Assembly (NCBI GenBank): GCA_963829545.1
Contig: CAWHIX010000008.1
Location: 186,001-250,000 of the forward strand
Origin: JAXGXJ01 sp963829545
GTDB taxonomy: Bacteria > Actinomycetota > Thermoleophilia > RBG-16-64-13
Direction: 5' to 3'
DNA: 64,000 bases
This document shows positions 7,250 to 17,298 of the stretch, piece by piece. The notes under the pieces were generated by a model. That model worked only from the letters and a program-made list of their open reading frames with translations. It was not told where the DNA came from and did not search any database. The position numbers and the translations under genes were made by a program. Within the stretch, counting starts at the first letter, position 1. Every line of letters begins with the position of its first letter.

Positions 7250-9604
7250 GTGGACAAGCACGAGCGCCTGCTGAAAGCCAAGATCCCGGGCGAGGCGACC
7301 GGTATCGAGGTGAAGAAGTCCATCTGCGCCATCTGCGATCCGACGACGCAGTGCGGTCTCGACTGCTACATCAAAGACGGCCGCGTGGTCAAGGTGGAGG
7401 GGTCGCTGGAGAATCCTCAGAACGTGGGCACCCTGTGCGCCAAAGGTGCCGCTCAGCGTCAATGGGTGTATCACGAAGAGCGGGTGCGCACTCCGCTCAA
7501 GCGGGTCGGTCCGCGGGGCAGCGGGCAGATGATGCCCATCAGCTGGGAGGAGGCCCTCGACACGATCGCCGGCAAGCTCCAGCAGATCAAGGCCGAGAGC
7601 GGCCCCGAATCCGTGGTTTTCTACTGTGGCTACCCCAAGCAGCCGCGGCCTTTCCTCCAGCGTCTGGCCATGCTGTACGGCTCCCCCAACTACGGCACCG
7701 AGTCGAGTTCCTGCTTCACGGCCGCGCTCATGGCCTGGCGTCTGAACTACGGAGCCATGGCCGGTCCCGATCTGGCCAATACCAAGTGCGCCCTCATCTG
7801 GGGCAAGAACCTCTTCCACTCCGGCACGACGGCGTCGCGTCACCTGCTGAACGCGCGCGAACGCGGGGTGAAGTTCATCGTCGTCGACCCGCGGGCCACC
7901 GGTCTAAACAGCATCGCCGACATCCATCTGGCCCTTCGGCCGGGGACCGACGGCGCGCTCGCCTTGGCCATGGCCGACGTGATCATCTCCGAGGGCCTCT
8001 ACGACCGCGAATTCACTGCCGAATGGACGAGAGGCTTCGACGAGTACCGCGCCCTGGCGGCCCAGTTCCCCCTCGCCCGGGCGGAAGAGATCACCGGGGT
8101 GCCAGCCGACAAGATCCGGGAGGCGGCGCGTCTCTATGCCACCAGCAAGCCGGCGGCCATGTTCTTCAGCACCATGCCGCTGGTGCATCAGACCAACGGC
8201 GTGCAGAACGAGCGGGCGGTCATCTCCCTCGTCGGTCTCACAGGCAACTTCGATGTGCGGGGCGGGAACGTGTCCGAGGCGCCCAGCTGGCTGCACGTCA
8301 GCGGGGCCGGCTTCACCAGCCGCGAGCACGAGTTCGAGTTGCCCCGTCCCTGGGGCGAGTTGCCCCCGCGCCTCGGCCAGAGCCGCTTCCCGGTGTGGAC
8401 GGAGATGGTCGACGAAGGGCAGATGATGGATCTGACCCGTCAGATCACGAGCGGCGACCCCTATCCGCTGCGCGGGTTGGTGGGCTTCGGCATGAACTAC
8501 CGTCTGTGGCCGGGATCGGACAAGCTGCGCGAGGCGATGGAGAAGCTCGACTTCATCGTCGACGTCGACCTCTTCCTCACCGACACGGCCAAACTCGCCG
8601 ACATCGTCCTGCCCACCTGCTCGTCCCTGGAGCGGAGTGAGTTGCGCTGCTATCCGCAGAAGTACATCGTCTACACCTCGCCGGTGATCGAGCCGCTCGG
8701 TGAATCCCGTTCCGATATGGACATCATCTACGCCCTCGCCGACAAGCTGGGGCTGGACTATCTGCCCGAAGGAGTGGTGGTGCCCGAGGGAGCCGGTGAA
8801 GCGGGCGGCATGTACCTCGACGGCGGCCTGCCAGACTTCCGCGCCGGCTTCGAGGCGTCTCTCGACTGGATCCTGGAGCCGAGCGGCATGAAGATCGAAG
8901 AGCTGAAGAAGCATCCGGCCGGCATGTTCGTGCCCGACCCCATCCGGCCGACCTACAAGAAGTACGCGAAGAAGGGATTCAACACCCCGAGCGGCAGGAT
9001 GGAACTGTCGTCGGTGCTGCTGGAGAAGCACAGCGACTATCCGGGCATCGACGGCCTGCCTCTGTACGCCGAGCCCAAGTACAGCCCCGCTTCGGCGCAG
9101 GAGAGGGCGGCCGAGTACCCCTTCATCCTGAGCGCTGGGACGCGGCTGCCCATGTTCATCCATTCCCGCACCTTCCGTCTGCCGTGGACCCGGAGCCTGA
9201 GACCGGACGCGGCAGCCGACCTCAACCCCGGCGACGCCAAGACGCTCGGCATCGTCAACGGGGATCAGATCGAGCTCGCCACCCCCAGCGGGTCCATCCG
9301 CGTGCGGGCGAACCTCACGAACATGGTGCGGCCGGGGGTCGTACACATGTATCACGACTATCCGGAGGCCGACGTGAACACGCTCATCGAAGGTGACTAC
9401 GTCGATCCTGTGTCCGGCTTCCCCGGCTTCAAAGCGCTTCTCTGCGCCGTACGGAAAGTGGTGCCGGCGGGCGCGGCTGCCCTGGCGGGCGCGGCTGCGG
9501 CGACGCCGACATCGGCTGCGGCGCCTGCGCAGCCGGCCGCGCCCGTGGCGCCCGGGGCGCCGCCCGCGCCCGGCCAGGGCGGAGCGCCGGAGGTGACGAG
9601 ATGA
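7250..9604 (+). CDS. Molybdopterin oxidoreductase, catalytic subunit (DMSO reductase family)
   Basis: About 784 residues. An N-terminal [4Fe-4S] ligand set CAICDPTTQC...C is followed by LCAKG and the Mo-bis-MGD domains, with a C-terminal dinucleotide-binding domain. SSSC near residue 154 is the probable Mo-ligand region. No twin-arginine leader is seen, so the enzyme should be cytoplasmic. An Ala/Pro-rich tail of about 40 residues ends the protein. GTG start with GGAGG upstream. The gene overlaps the ferredoxin subunit by ATGA, so the two form one enzyme. Substrate is unknown: this family includes formate, polysulfide and thiosulfate enzymes, and also acetylene hydratase, transhydroxylase and catechol dehydroxylases. 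The aromatic context makes a hydroxyaromatic substrate worth considering. Confidence 0.85.
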   Translation: MDKHERLLKAKIPGEATGIEVKKSICAICDPTTQCGLDCYIKDGRVVKVEGSLENPQNVGTLCAKGAAQRQWVYHEERVRTPLKRVGPRGSGQMMPISWEEALDTIAGKLQQIKAESGPESVVFYCGYPKQPRPFLQRLAMLYGSPNYGTESSSCFTAALMAWRLNYGAMAGPDLANTKCALIWGKNLFHSGTTASRHLLNARERGVKFIVVDPRATGLNSIADIHLALRPGTDGALALAMADVIISEGLYDREFTAEWTRGFDEYRALAAQFPLARAEEITGVPADKIREAARLYATSKPAAMFFSTMPLVHQTNGVQNERAVISLVGLTGNFDVRGGNVSEAPSWLHVSGAGFTSREHEFELPRPWGELPPRLGQSRFPVWTEMVDEGQMMDLTRQITSGDPYPLRGLVGFGMNYRLWPGSDKLREAMEKLDFIVDVDLFLTDTAKLADIVLPTCSSLERSELRCYPQKYIVYTSPVIEPLGESRSDMDIIYALADKLGLDYLPEGVVVPEGAGEAGGMYLDGGLPDFRAGFEASLDWILEPSGMKIEELKKHPAGMFVPDPIRPTYKKYAKKGFNTPSGRMELSSVLLEKHSDYPGIDGLPLYAEPKYSPASAQERAAEYPFILSAGTRLPMFIHSRTFRLPWTRSLRPDAAADLNPGDAKTLGIVNGDQIELATPSGSIRVRANLTNMVRPGVVHMYHDYPEADVNTLIEGDYVDPVSGFPGFKALLCAVRKVVPAGAAALAGAAAATPTSAAAPAQPAAPVAPGAPPAPGQGGAPEVTR

Positions 9605-10113
9605 GCCACGCTTTCTACCTCGACGTCGACCGCTGTACCGGCTGCATGGCCTGCGCCGTCGCCTGCATGGACCAGAACGACCTCGACATGAGCGGCCCGG
9701 GCGCCGGGTCGGCGGCCTGGCGGCAGGTCTTCACCGTGGAGGCGGGGGAGTATCCCGAGGCCAGGCTGCGCTACGTATCGCTGGCCTGCATGCACTGTGA
9801 GGACGCCCCTTGTCTCATGGCCTGTCCCACCGGAGCCATCGCGAGGGAGAGCGGCAGTCGCGCGGTGACGGTCAACAGCGAGCTGTGCATCGGCTGTCAC
9901 AGCTGTTCCATGGCCTGCCCCTTCGGCGTGCCCCGTTTCGGCAAGGACGGCATCATGCAGAAGTGCGACCTGTGCACGGTGCGGCTTGAGAACGGCCTCG
10001 AACCTGCCTGCGTGCGGGTGTGCCCCAATCAGGCGCTGAAGCAGGGCGATCCCAATCAGATGACTCTGGAGCGGGAGAAGAAGGCGGCTGCGCGGCTGGC
10101 GGGCGGCTTCTGA
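9601..10113 (+). CDS. Four-cluster [4Fe-4S] ferredoxin subunit of the molybdoenzyme
   Basis: A 170-residue electron-transfer subunit of the DmsB/PhsB/HycB type. Cysteine groups are CTGCMACAVAC near the N terminus, CMHCEDAPCLMACPTGA, CIGCHSCSMACPFG, and CDLC...CVRVCPNQA. These supply 16 ligands for four [4Fe-4S] clusters. It overlaps the catalytic subunit by 4 bases, implying translational coupling. No membrane-anchor subunit follows, so the complex looks soluble, or docks to a partner encoded elsewhere. Confidence 0.9.
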   Translation: MSHAFYLDVDRCTGCMACAVACMDQNDLDMSGPGAGSAAWRQVFTVEAGEYPEARLRYVSLACMHCEDAPCLMACPTGAIARESGSRAVTVNSELCIGCHSCSMACPFGVPRFGKDGIMQKCDLCTVRLENGLEPACVRVCPNQALKQGDPNQMTLEREKKAAARLAGGF

Positions 10114-11257
10114 GCCTCGAGCCGGAACGCCCGAGCGCGGGGCGCGGCGAGTCCGAGTATCGGGGCGTCGAGCAGGGGCCCATCCGGCCTCCGAGCGAGG
10201 CCTACAGCCTGCTGATACGGGTCAGCCGCAACTGTCCCTGGAACCGCTGCCGTTTCTGCGGGGTGTACAAGGGCGCCCGCTTCTCCCGCCGACCGCTGGA
10301 GCACGTCCTTCGCGACATCGACTCCATCGCCGACTTCGTCGACGGTGCTCCAGGCCGGGCGTTTGTCTGCGGCCTCCATCGGCGACCAAGGATCGGGGAT
10401 GGGGTCCGTCGGGAACTGGTACAGCGCCGGTATGCGGTCGATCTTCCTGCAGGATGCCGACCCCCTGGTGGTGCCTCCCGCCGAACTCGTCACGATACTG
10501 CTCAGACTGCGAGAGCGATTCCCTCACACGGAGCGCATCACCACCTACGCGCGTTCGCGGTCGCTGGCTCGGGTGAGCGTAGAGGAGCTGGGCACGATGC
10601 GGGCCGCCGGGCTCGATCGCATCCACGTGGGCTTCGAGACAGGATCCGATCAGATCCTCACCCTTATGGACAAGGGGGTCACCAAGGCCGTCCATCGTGG
10701 AGGCGGGGCGCAAGGTGAAGGCGGCGGGCATGGAGCTTTCGGCCTACTATATGCCCGGCCTGGGGGGCCGAGCGCTGTGGCGGGAGAACGCGCTGGAGAC
10801 GGCGGACCTCATGAATCAGGTCGATCCTGACTTCATCCGCCTGCGAACGCTGGCGGTGCCGGATCGCGTGCCCCTGGCGGAGGACCTCGCCAGGGGCACG
10901 TTCGTCAAGGGAAGCGACGTGGACAACGCCCGCGAGATCGTGCTCTTCCTGGAGAACCTGCAGGGGATACGGTCCACGGTGGCGACCGACCACATTCTCA
11001 ACATCTCCCAGCACGTCGAGGGCAGGCTGCCCGAGGACCGGGAGAGGATGCTGGGCGAGTTGCGGGCCTTTCTCGCGCTGGACCCCGCGGAACAGGTGAT
11101 CTACCGCATCGGGCGGCGCAGGGGCATCTTCGCCGGATTGTCGGACCTGGCCGACCCAGGAGCCCGCGCGCAGGCAGAGGGACTCTGCGCGCAACTGGGA
11201 GCTACGGTCGACAACATCGACGAGATCACGGACCGTCTGGTCACGCGCTTCGTCTAG
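10020..11257 (+). CDS. Radical SAM protein (two frameshifts; start uncertain)
   Basis: Three consecutive frames join into one radical SAM protein. The first holds the cluster motif NCPWNRCRFCGVYKG. The second begins near 10340 and carries GSGMGSVGNWYSAG and the TIM-barrel segment DRIHVGFETGSD. The third, from about 10690, ends with YRIGRRRG and the C terminus. Removing one base near 10337 and one near 10690 restores the frame. No standard start codon lies between the ferredoxin stop and the Cys motif; the nearest in-frame one is GTG 10020, which would overlap the ferredoxin gene by 94 bases. The family resembles uncharacterised Cys-rich radical SAM proteins of anaerobes; substrate unknown. 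Confidence 0.7.
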
Positions 11258-11279
11258 GATGCGGCTCGCGGATCTCTGC

Positions 11280-11305
11280 GCGCGGGGCGTCCGGCGGCCC
11301 CGCGC
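11280..11305. terminator. Hairpin between convergent genes
   Basis: GCGCGGGGC (11280-11288) pairs perfectly with GCCCCGCGC (11297-11305) around an 8-base loop. It lies between the ends of the radical SAM gene and hisF, so it can serve both strands. There is no long T tract. Confidence 0.55.
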
Positions 11306-11324
11306 CTGCTTGAGACCGCACTCT

Positions 11325-12134
11325 CTACCGGATGACTGCTATCCCCTGCTCCTCCAGGTAGTCTTTCACCTGACCTACCGTGAAGGTACGGAAGTGAAAG
11401 ACCGACGCCGCCAGGAGCGCCGCTGCTTTGCCCTCCACCACGCCTTCATAGAAATGCTGCAGGGTTCCCGCGCCTCCCGAAGCAATCACCGGCAATCCGC
11501 CGGCTTCCGCGATGGCGCGTGTGAAGGGCAGGTCATATCCCGCCAGCGTCCCGTCGCCATCCATGCTCGTGGGGAGTAGTTCCCCCGCTCCCAACGACTC
11601 ACAGCGCCGGGCCCACTCCACTGCGTCCAGACCGGTCGGTTTCTGGCCTCCGCTGACGACCACTTCGAAGCCTGAGGGTAGGGTCTCGTTCTGCCTCCCG
11701 TCGATGGCTACGATTATCCTCCCCGAGCCGAAGGCCTCCGCAGCCTCCCGCACCAACTCGGGTCTTTGCACCGCAGCGGAGTTGACCGACACCTTCGACA
11801 CACCCAGTTCGAACAGCGCCTCCATGTCGGCAAGCGTAGCGATGCCGCCCCCCACGACAAGGGGAACGTCTATGGCGGAGGCTACCTGTCTTGCCCAGTC
11901 CAGCCTGGTCTTGCGATTCTCGACGGTGGCGGCGATGTCCAGCATGGCCAGTTCGTCGGCACCTTCGCTCTGGTAGTAGACCGCGTTCTCGATAGGATCG
12001 CCGGCGTCGCGGAGTCCCACGAAGTGCACGCCTTTTACGACGCGCCCGTCCTTCATGTCGAGGCACGGGATTATCTTCACGGGACCGGCGTGTGTCGCTC
12101 CGGCCGCGGTCTTGATCTGGTCGGGCTCTGTCAT
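11325..12134 (-). CDS. hisF: Imidazole glycerol phosphate synthase subunit HisF
   Basis: A 269-residue (beta/alpha)8 barrel that, with HisH, closes the imidazole ring in histidine synthesis. The N-terminal IPCLDMKDGRVVKG contains the catalytic Asp, and AIDGRQN carries the second catalytic Asp region. Phosphate-binding repeats VGGGIA and ASGGAG are both present. The ATG at 12134 has AGGAG 8 bases upstream and removes a spurious N-terminal extension. No hisH, hisA or other his gene is adjacent, which is unusual; HisF may pair with a partner encoded elsewhere. Confidence 0.93.
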   Translation of the reverse strand: MTEPDQIKTAAGATHAGPVKIIPCLDMKDGRVVKGVHFVGLRDAGDPIENAVYYQSEGADELAMLDIAATVENRKTRLDWARQVASAIDVPLVVGGGIATLADMEALFELGVSKVSVNSAAVQRPELVREAAEAFGSGRIIVAIDGRQNETLPSGFEVVVSGGQKPTGLDAVEWARRCESLGAGELLPTSMDGDGTLAGYDLPFTRAIAEAGGLPVIASGGAGTLQHFYEGVVEGKAAALLAASVFHFRTFTVGQVKDYLEEQGIAVIR

Positions 12135-12186
12135 CGGATGTCTCCTTCTCTTCGTCTGAGACCTATCGACAAGGTCGCTCCGACCG

Positions 12187-13104
12187 CTACTGAGGTGGTG
12201 CGGTGATGGCCGACGAGGAGTCGGCAGGGGGCTGCTCCGCGGGCATCTGCCCCGTCGACAGCGGCGTCTGTTCACCGGTGGGCTGCGCTCCCGCCCCCTG
12301 CGCCGGCGGGTACTCACCTGGCGCGTAGCGTACCGGACCTTGTTGCTGGGGCGGATACTGCTGCCCCTGATACCCCGTCGGAGGGTAACCGGGCGGGGGA
12401 TATCCGCCTGGGTAGGCAGCCTGTGAGGTGGCGTCCGGTCGCGAGCGCCGAGCTCCGAGTACCACCAGCAGGATGCCGATGGCCAGCGCCACGAACCCCG
12501 CTACAAGGAGGCCGATGGCGATAGGCAAGAGGATGTCGAACTGCGCCCCGATACTCGCCTGCGCCTCGACTCCGGCACTGGCATCGGCGTTCATGATCAC
12601 CGCCGTCCATTCCCCGTCGACGACCTCCCACTCGAGCGTCTCGACCTCAGACCCCGACGCGCTGACGACCCAGAAGTCCTGGTCCGCAGGTGGCGTGGAC
12701 GGCGCCCCCCCATCCACGCTCCGATATCTGATCTGGTCGCCCGAGGTGCTGAAGTCGATCATCTGGTCGTGAGCCACGTTCGCGAGGTAAGCGTCCACCT
12801 CGTCGGCCGGTCCGATGCCCACGAAGATGTTTTCGCCGTCCGACTCGACCCGCAGCCGGACCGTCCCGGCCGCTCCTTCCGGGAGCCAATCCGCCCACTC
12901 CGATCCCACGTGGACGGTAACTTCGGGGGTGGTGAGAGCGTAGGAGTCGGTAGCTACCGCTCGGGAGGATGTCTCAAAGAAGCCCGATCCATCAGTCTGT
13001 GTCTGGTGTGCCCACAGGAGGAAGCCGCCGGGCAGGAGAAGGCCGAGGCCGACGAGGATCAGTAGGATACCGACGACGATGGAAACGATCTTGAGCGCGC
13101 GCAT
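12187..13104 (-). CDS. Two-TM membrane protein with Pro/Gly/Tyr/Gln-rich tail
   Basis: About 305 residues of unknown function. A transmembrane segment at roughly residues 5-33 (IVVGILLILVGLGLLLPGG) is followed by an extracytoplasmic domain of about 155 residues. A second hydrophobic segment (LLPIAIGLLVAGFVALAIG) comes next, then a disordered tail of about 90 residues rich in PGYPP-type repeats. The start at 13104 follows a GAGGAGGGG ribosome-binding site. Such tails occur in many actinobacterial and other membrane proteins; no catalytic motif is seen. It is transcribed toward hisF with 52 bases between them. Confidence 0.75.
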   Translation of the reverse strand: MRALKIVSIVVGILLILVGLGLLLPGGFLLWAHQTQTDGSGFFETSSRAVATDSYALTTPEVTVHVGSEWADWLPEGAAGTVRLRVESDGENIFVGIGPADEVDAYLANVAHDQMIDFSTSGDQIRYRSVDGGAPSTPPADQDFWVVSASGSEVETLEWEVVDGEWTAVIMNADASAGVEAQASIGAQFDILLPIAIGLLVAGFVALAIGILLVVLGARRSRPDATSQAAYPGGYPPPGYPPTGYQGQQYPPQQQGPVRYAPGEYPPAQGAGAQPTGEQTPLSTGQMPAEQPPADSSSAITAPPQ

Positions 13105-13335
13105 GTTCCCCTCCTCGTGCGAACCAGTCCTGGTGAGGCGCAGATACCCGTAACGACGCGGGCCTAATCCGGCGCACTGCGCCTGTCCGGGCCGTCCGAC
13201 GAGTCTCGGCCGCGTCGGTGCCGGCCCGGTGTCGGCGCGGTCCTGCTTCCGCGACGCGGCCCACTGTGCCACACTATCGGATTGCGGGCCATGCTCGGCT
13301 CGGGACACGTGAACGAAGCGACGCTGGGGGACACC

Positions 13336-14100
13336 ATGGGCATCATGGACGGTAAGGTGTGCGTGCTGACAGGGGGGGCGGGCAGCATCGGCCTGGCCAG
13401 CGCCTCTCTTCTTCTGAACGAGGGTGCGCGTGTGCTCTTGGTGGGACGGACGGCCGAGAAGCTGACCCAGGCGGCCGCCGGTCTGGATGCCGGGCCCGAC
13501 TGCCTTCTGACCATGGTGGCCGACGTGGCCTCCGCCGAGGACACCCGGGCCTATATCGATCTGGCTGCGGAACGCTGGGGCAACATCGACGTGTTGTTCA
13601 GCCATGCAGGCATCTCCGGGGTGATCAGCCCGGTGACCGAATACCCCGAGGAGGTCTTCGACGCGGTGCTGGCCGCCAACGTGCGCGGGTCTTTCCTGGC
13701 CTGCAAGTACGGTCTGCCGCACATGAACGACGGCGGGAGCGTGATCATCACCTCGAGCATCATGGGGGTGACCGCCGACCCGGGCGTGGCCGCCTACGTT
13801 ACCTCCAAGCACGCCCTCATCGGCCTCGCTCGGGTGGTGGCGAAGGAAGTCGCGTCGCGGGGCATCCGCGTGAACGTTCTCGCGCCGGGGCCCATCGAGA
13901 ACGAGTTCCAGACGCTCATAGAGGACCGTCTCACCGACATCCTCGGGGAGAACGGCACCGACGTGCTCAATCGCGCCATACCGCTGGGCCGGCACGGACG
14001 GGCGGAGGAAGTGGCCCGCATGGTCCTCTTCCTGGCTTCGGACCAGAGTACCTTCTCGACCGGCGGCGTCTTCATGGTCGACGGGGGAATGCACATCTAG
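13336..14100 (+). CDS. Short-chain dehydrogenase/reductase
   Basis: Classical SDR of about 254 residues. The cofactor loop TGGAGSIG lies near the N terminus; FSHAGISG takes the place of the NNAG motif, ITSSIMG holds the catalytic Ser, and YVTSK is the YxxxK motif. The C-terminal FSTGGVFMVDGG is typical. The ATG at 13336 has GGGGGAC just upstream and is preferred over an upstream in-frame start. It opens a run of oxidoreductases (MDH-like enzyme, enoate-reductase-like enzyme, UbiD) and probably belongs to the same catabolic operon. Confidence 0.88.
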   Translation: MGIMDGKVCVLTGGAGSIGLASASLLLNEGARVLLVGRTAEKLTQAAAGLDAGPDCLLTMVADVASAEDTRAYIDLAAERWGNIDVLFSHAGISGVISPVTEYPEEVFDAVLAANVRGSFLACKYGLPHMNDGGSVIITSSIMGVTADPGVAAYVTSKHALIGLARVVAKEVASRGIRVNVLAPGPIENEFQTLIEDRLTDILGENGTDVLNRAIPLGRHGRAEEVARMVLFLASDQSTFSTGGVFMVDGGMHI

Positions 14101-14146
14101 GGTACGTCGCGCTCGTCTGCGCGCGGCCTACCACAAGGAGGCAAGG

Positions 14147-15067
14147 ATGAAAGTGACTGTCATCGGGGCTGCCGGTTCGGTCGGCGCACCCTCGGCCTTC
14201 TACATCGCGGCCTCGGGGCTGGTCGACGAGATGGTGCTCATCGACATGCGTCCCAACGTCGTGCAGCAGCACGCCATGGACATGAGCACCGCGGTCTCCG
14301 CGCTCGACATCAGCGTGATAGCCGGCACCGACGAGGATCTCGCCGGTTCCGACGTGGTCATCAACGCGGCCGGCGTGCACCAGGGACTCATCACCGACCG
14401 TATGGAGATGCTCCCCAAGAACCTCCCTCTGGTTCGGGAGACGGCGCTGAAGATCAAGCGCTATTGCCCGGATGCTTTCGTCATCACCGCCACCAATCCG
14501 GTCGATCCGCTCAACTACGCCATGTGGCGGGCAGGGGGCTTCGACCGCGGCAAGACCGTCGGATACTCGTTCAACGATTCCTTCCGGTTCCGCGAGATGG
14601 TGGCCCGGACCAAGGGCGTGAAGGTGAGCCAGGTCGAGGCCACCGTGCTTGGTGAACACGGCAGCTCGCAGGTCCCCCTCTTCAGCTCCGTCCGCATCGA
14701 CGGCCGCCCTGTCTCCTTCACGGAGCAAGAGAAGACCTACATCCGGGCGGAGGTGCCGAACATCCTGCGGCGCTACGAGGAACTGCAGTCCGGGCGCACG
14801 GCCGGCTGGACGTGCGCCGTGGGCCTCGCCGCCATGATGCGGGCCATCGTCATGGACACCGGGGGCATCTACCCCTGCTCCTGCGTTCTCGAGGGCGAGT
14901 ACGGGCAGGCAGGCTTGAGCATGTCGGTGCCGGTCTCGCTGGGTCGGGACGGGGTGCGGGAGATCAAGCAGTGGGAGTTGGCGCCCGACGAGTTGGAAGG
15001 CCTGGAGCGGACGACGGCAGTACTCAAGGCCTCGGCCCAGATCGTTGATGACTTCTTTGCTGAGTAG
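14147..15067 (+). CDS. Lactate/malate dehydrogenase family oxidoreductase
   Basis: A 306-residue NAD-dependent 2-hydroxyacid dehydrogenase fold. The Rossmann motif GAAGSVG is near the N terminus, NPVD is conserved, the catalytic Asp and Arg are kept in DSFRFR, and the catalytic His is in GEHGSS. The substrate loop (GVHQGLITDRMEML) and the NYAMW and YSFND surroundings differ from textbook malate or lactate enzymes, so a different hydroxyacid is likely. A GGAGG site lies upstream. The neighbours (SDR, flavoenzyme, UbiD) suggest a role in catabolism rather than the TCA cycle. Confidence 0.8.
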   Translation: MKVTVIGAAGSVGAPSAFYIAASGLVDEMVLIDMRPNVVQQHAMDMSTAVSALDISVIAGTDEDLAGSDVVINAAGVHQGLITDRMEMLPKNLPLVRETALKIKRYCPDAFVITATNPVDPLNYAMWRAGGFDRGKTVGYSFNDSFRFREMVARTKGVKVSQVEATVLGEHGSSQVPLFSSVRIDGRPVSFTEQEKTYIRAEVPNILRRYEELQSGRTAGWTCAVGLAAMMRAIVMDTGGIYPCSCVLEGEYGQAGLSMSVPVSLGRDGVREIKQWELAPDELEGLERTTAVLKASAQIVDDFFAE

Positions 15068-15122
15068 CGACGAAGAGGAATGCGGATGCGCTGCCGCGAT
15101 GACCGCCTCGCGGAGGAGAGAC

Positions 15123-17256
15123 ATGAGCGATAGCACGCAGCGTTACGAGAGGTTGATGCAGCCGGGCAAGATCGGTCCGGTCACCACCCGTAACCGCATC
15201 ATCAAGACCGCCAACGGCACGTCTTACATGGAACCCGACCAGACTGTGGGCGAGCGCATGATCGCTTACTACGAACGCCTGGCGAAGGGCGGCGTCGGTT
15301 TCCTGGTGGTGGAATCTTGCGGTACGGAATACCCCCTCGCCATCCAACACGTCCACTACTTCCCCGACGGCAGTTACGAGGGAGTGCAGCTTCACTTCGA
15401 CGACGACCGCTTCATCCCCGGCTTCCAGCGGCTCACCGAAGCTGTGCACAAGCACGGGTGCCCGGTCTCCATCCAGTTCCAGCACGCCGGGCCGTGGAAC
15501 CCCACCGGCCTGCTTCCCCGCGACCCTGCGATCCGCGATATCAAGTGCGCCTCCGCCCTCACGCAGGAAGAGCTGCCCGGGCCCGACTTCCTCCCCTGTC
15601 GGGCCATGACCAAGGAAGAAGTGGAGGACCAGATCGATCAGTGGGCCTCGGCCGCCGAACGTGCCTGGAAGGCCGGCTTCGACGCCTGCGAGATCAACCA
15701 CGGCACCTTCCACCAGGGCAATACGTTCCTGTCCCGGGTGTGGAACAAGCGCGACGACGAATACGGCCCGCAGAGCTTCGAGAACCGCACCCGCTTCATC
15801 CGCAACATCATCACCGAGGCCAAGCGTCGCTGCGGCTCGAACTTCGCCGTCCACGCTCTCTTCAACATCGTGGAGTACAACCATCCTCTGGCCACCACCA
15901 TCGACGAAGGCGCGGAGATGGCCAAGGTCATCGCCGAGGTCGCCGACGGAATCAATTGTCGGGCCGAGCGGTACGGCCACCGGGGCGGGCTCCTCCAGCC
16001 CGACCGTATCCTCTACCCGGAGCCGTCGCTGCAGGATCTGCCCGAGGGCCTCGACTGGAGCCGGAACGGCCGCGGGGCCACGGTGCCCCTGGTGGAAGCG
16101 GTCAAAGCCAAGGGTGTGAAGATCCCCGTGTGGACCGCCTGTCGCCTCGATGCAGATCTGGGCGAGGACTACCTGCGCCGCGGCAGCCTCGACTTCGTGG
16201 GCATGACCCGTCGCCTGCTGGCCGATCCCGATCTCCCCAACAAGGTCAAGGAAGGGCGCATGGAGGACATCCGCGTCTGCCACGGCTGCCTCTACTGTTT
16301 CGACTGCCGCAACAAGAACAAGAAGCTCGAGTGCCGGGTGAACGCGACCCTGGGGCGCGAGATCGTGCCCGAGTACCAGTTCCGCCCGGTCGAGAACAAG
16401 AAGAAGGTTCTCGTCGTGGGCGGCGGCCCGGCCGGCATGGAGGCCGCGCGCGTAGCCGCGCGGCGCGGGCACGAGGTCGTCCTCTACGAGAAGGGCCGCT
16501 ACCTGGGCGGTCTCGAGCCACTGGCGGCCATGGTCAAGGACCTCGAGACCGAGGACATGATGGGCCACGTGAAGTATCTCGAGACCCAGCTGCAGAAGGA
16601 GAAGGTCACCGTGCGCATGAACCAGGCGGTGACGCCTGAAGTCGTGCGGGCCGAGAAGCCGGACGTCCTGGTCGTGGCTGCGGGAGCCGCCCACACCAAG
16701 TTCGACCTGCCCGGTGCGGAGAGCGACAGCTTCATCCCCACCGAGAAGCTGCACGGCCAACTCAAGACGGCCCTGCGCTTCTTCTCGCCGGAGCGGATCG
16801 AGAAGCTCAGCAAGAGGTACATGCCGGTAGGCGACAGCGTCGTCATCATGGGCGGCAAGCTTCATGGCTGCGAGCTGGCCGAGTTCCTGGTCAAGCGCGG
16901 CCGCCGGGTGGCGATCGTGCACGATGGTCCTGAATCCGAACTGGGCGAGGGGATATACAAGGACGATCTAGAGAACCTGTGGCCCTGGTTCAAGCTCAAG
17001 CACGTGCCCACTTTGGACCGACGCGACCTATCTCGCCGTCGTCAAGGACGGTCTGAGGATCCAGGTGCCGGACAAGCGCATCTTCACGGTACGGGGCAAG
17101 AACGTCATGACCACCCAGGATTGGGGCCCCAACACCAAGCTGATCGACGAGCTGTCGAGCCTGGGGGTAGAGACGCACGTGATCGGCAGCGCCAAGGACC
17201 CGGGCTGGATCGTGGACGCGATCCGTGAGGGTGCCCTCGTCGGTTACGCTGTGTGA
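15123..17256 (+). CDS. NADH:flavin oxidoreductase with [4Fe-4S] and FAD/NAD domains (one frameshift)
   Basis: A 2-enoate/2,4-dienoyl-CoA reductase-like enzyme of about 710 residues. An Old Yellow Enzyme barrel holds EINHGTFHQGN and QFQHAG. The Cys cluster CHGCLYCFDC...C follows, then a Rossmann domain VLVVGGGPAGMEAARVAARRG. After one extra base near 17012 the frame continues through VGTW-like WTDATYLAVVKDG to a stop at 17256. The start at 15123 has GGAGG. The family reduces activated double bonds or dealkylates amines, such as trimethylamine dehydrogenase. The adjacent UbiD decarboxylase points to an aromatic or enoate substrate, which is inference. Confidence 0.82.
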
Positions 17257-17298
17257 CACACGAGCTTCGGCCAGGGGTGGCTGCCGCGTAGGAGGGCT

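Noticed and set aside
12187..14094. 635-codon reading of the membrane-protein frame
   Set aside because: The first 300 or so codons are antisense to an SDR gene and low complexity; a good ribosome-binding site and signal-like start lie at 13104.
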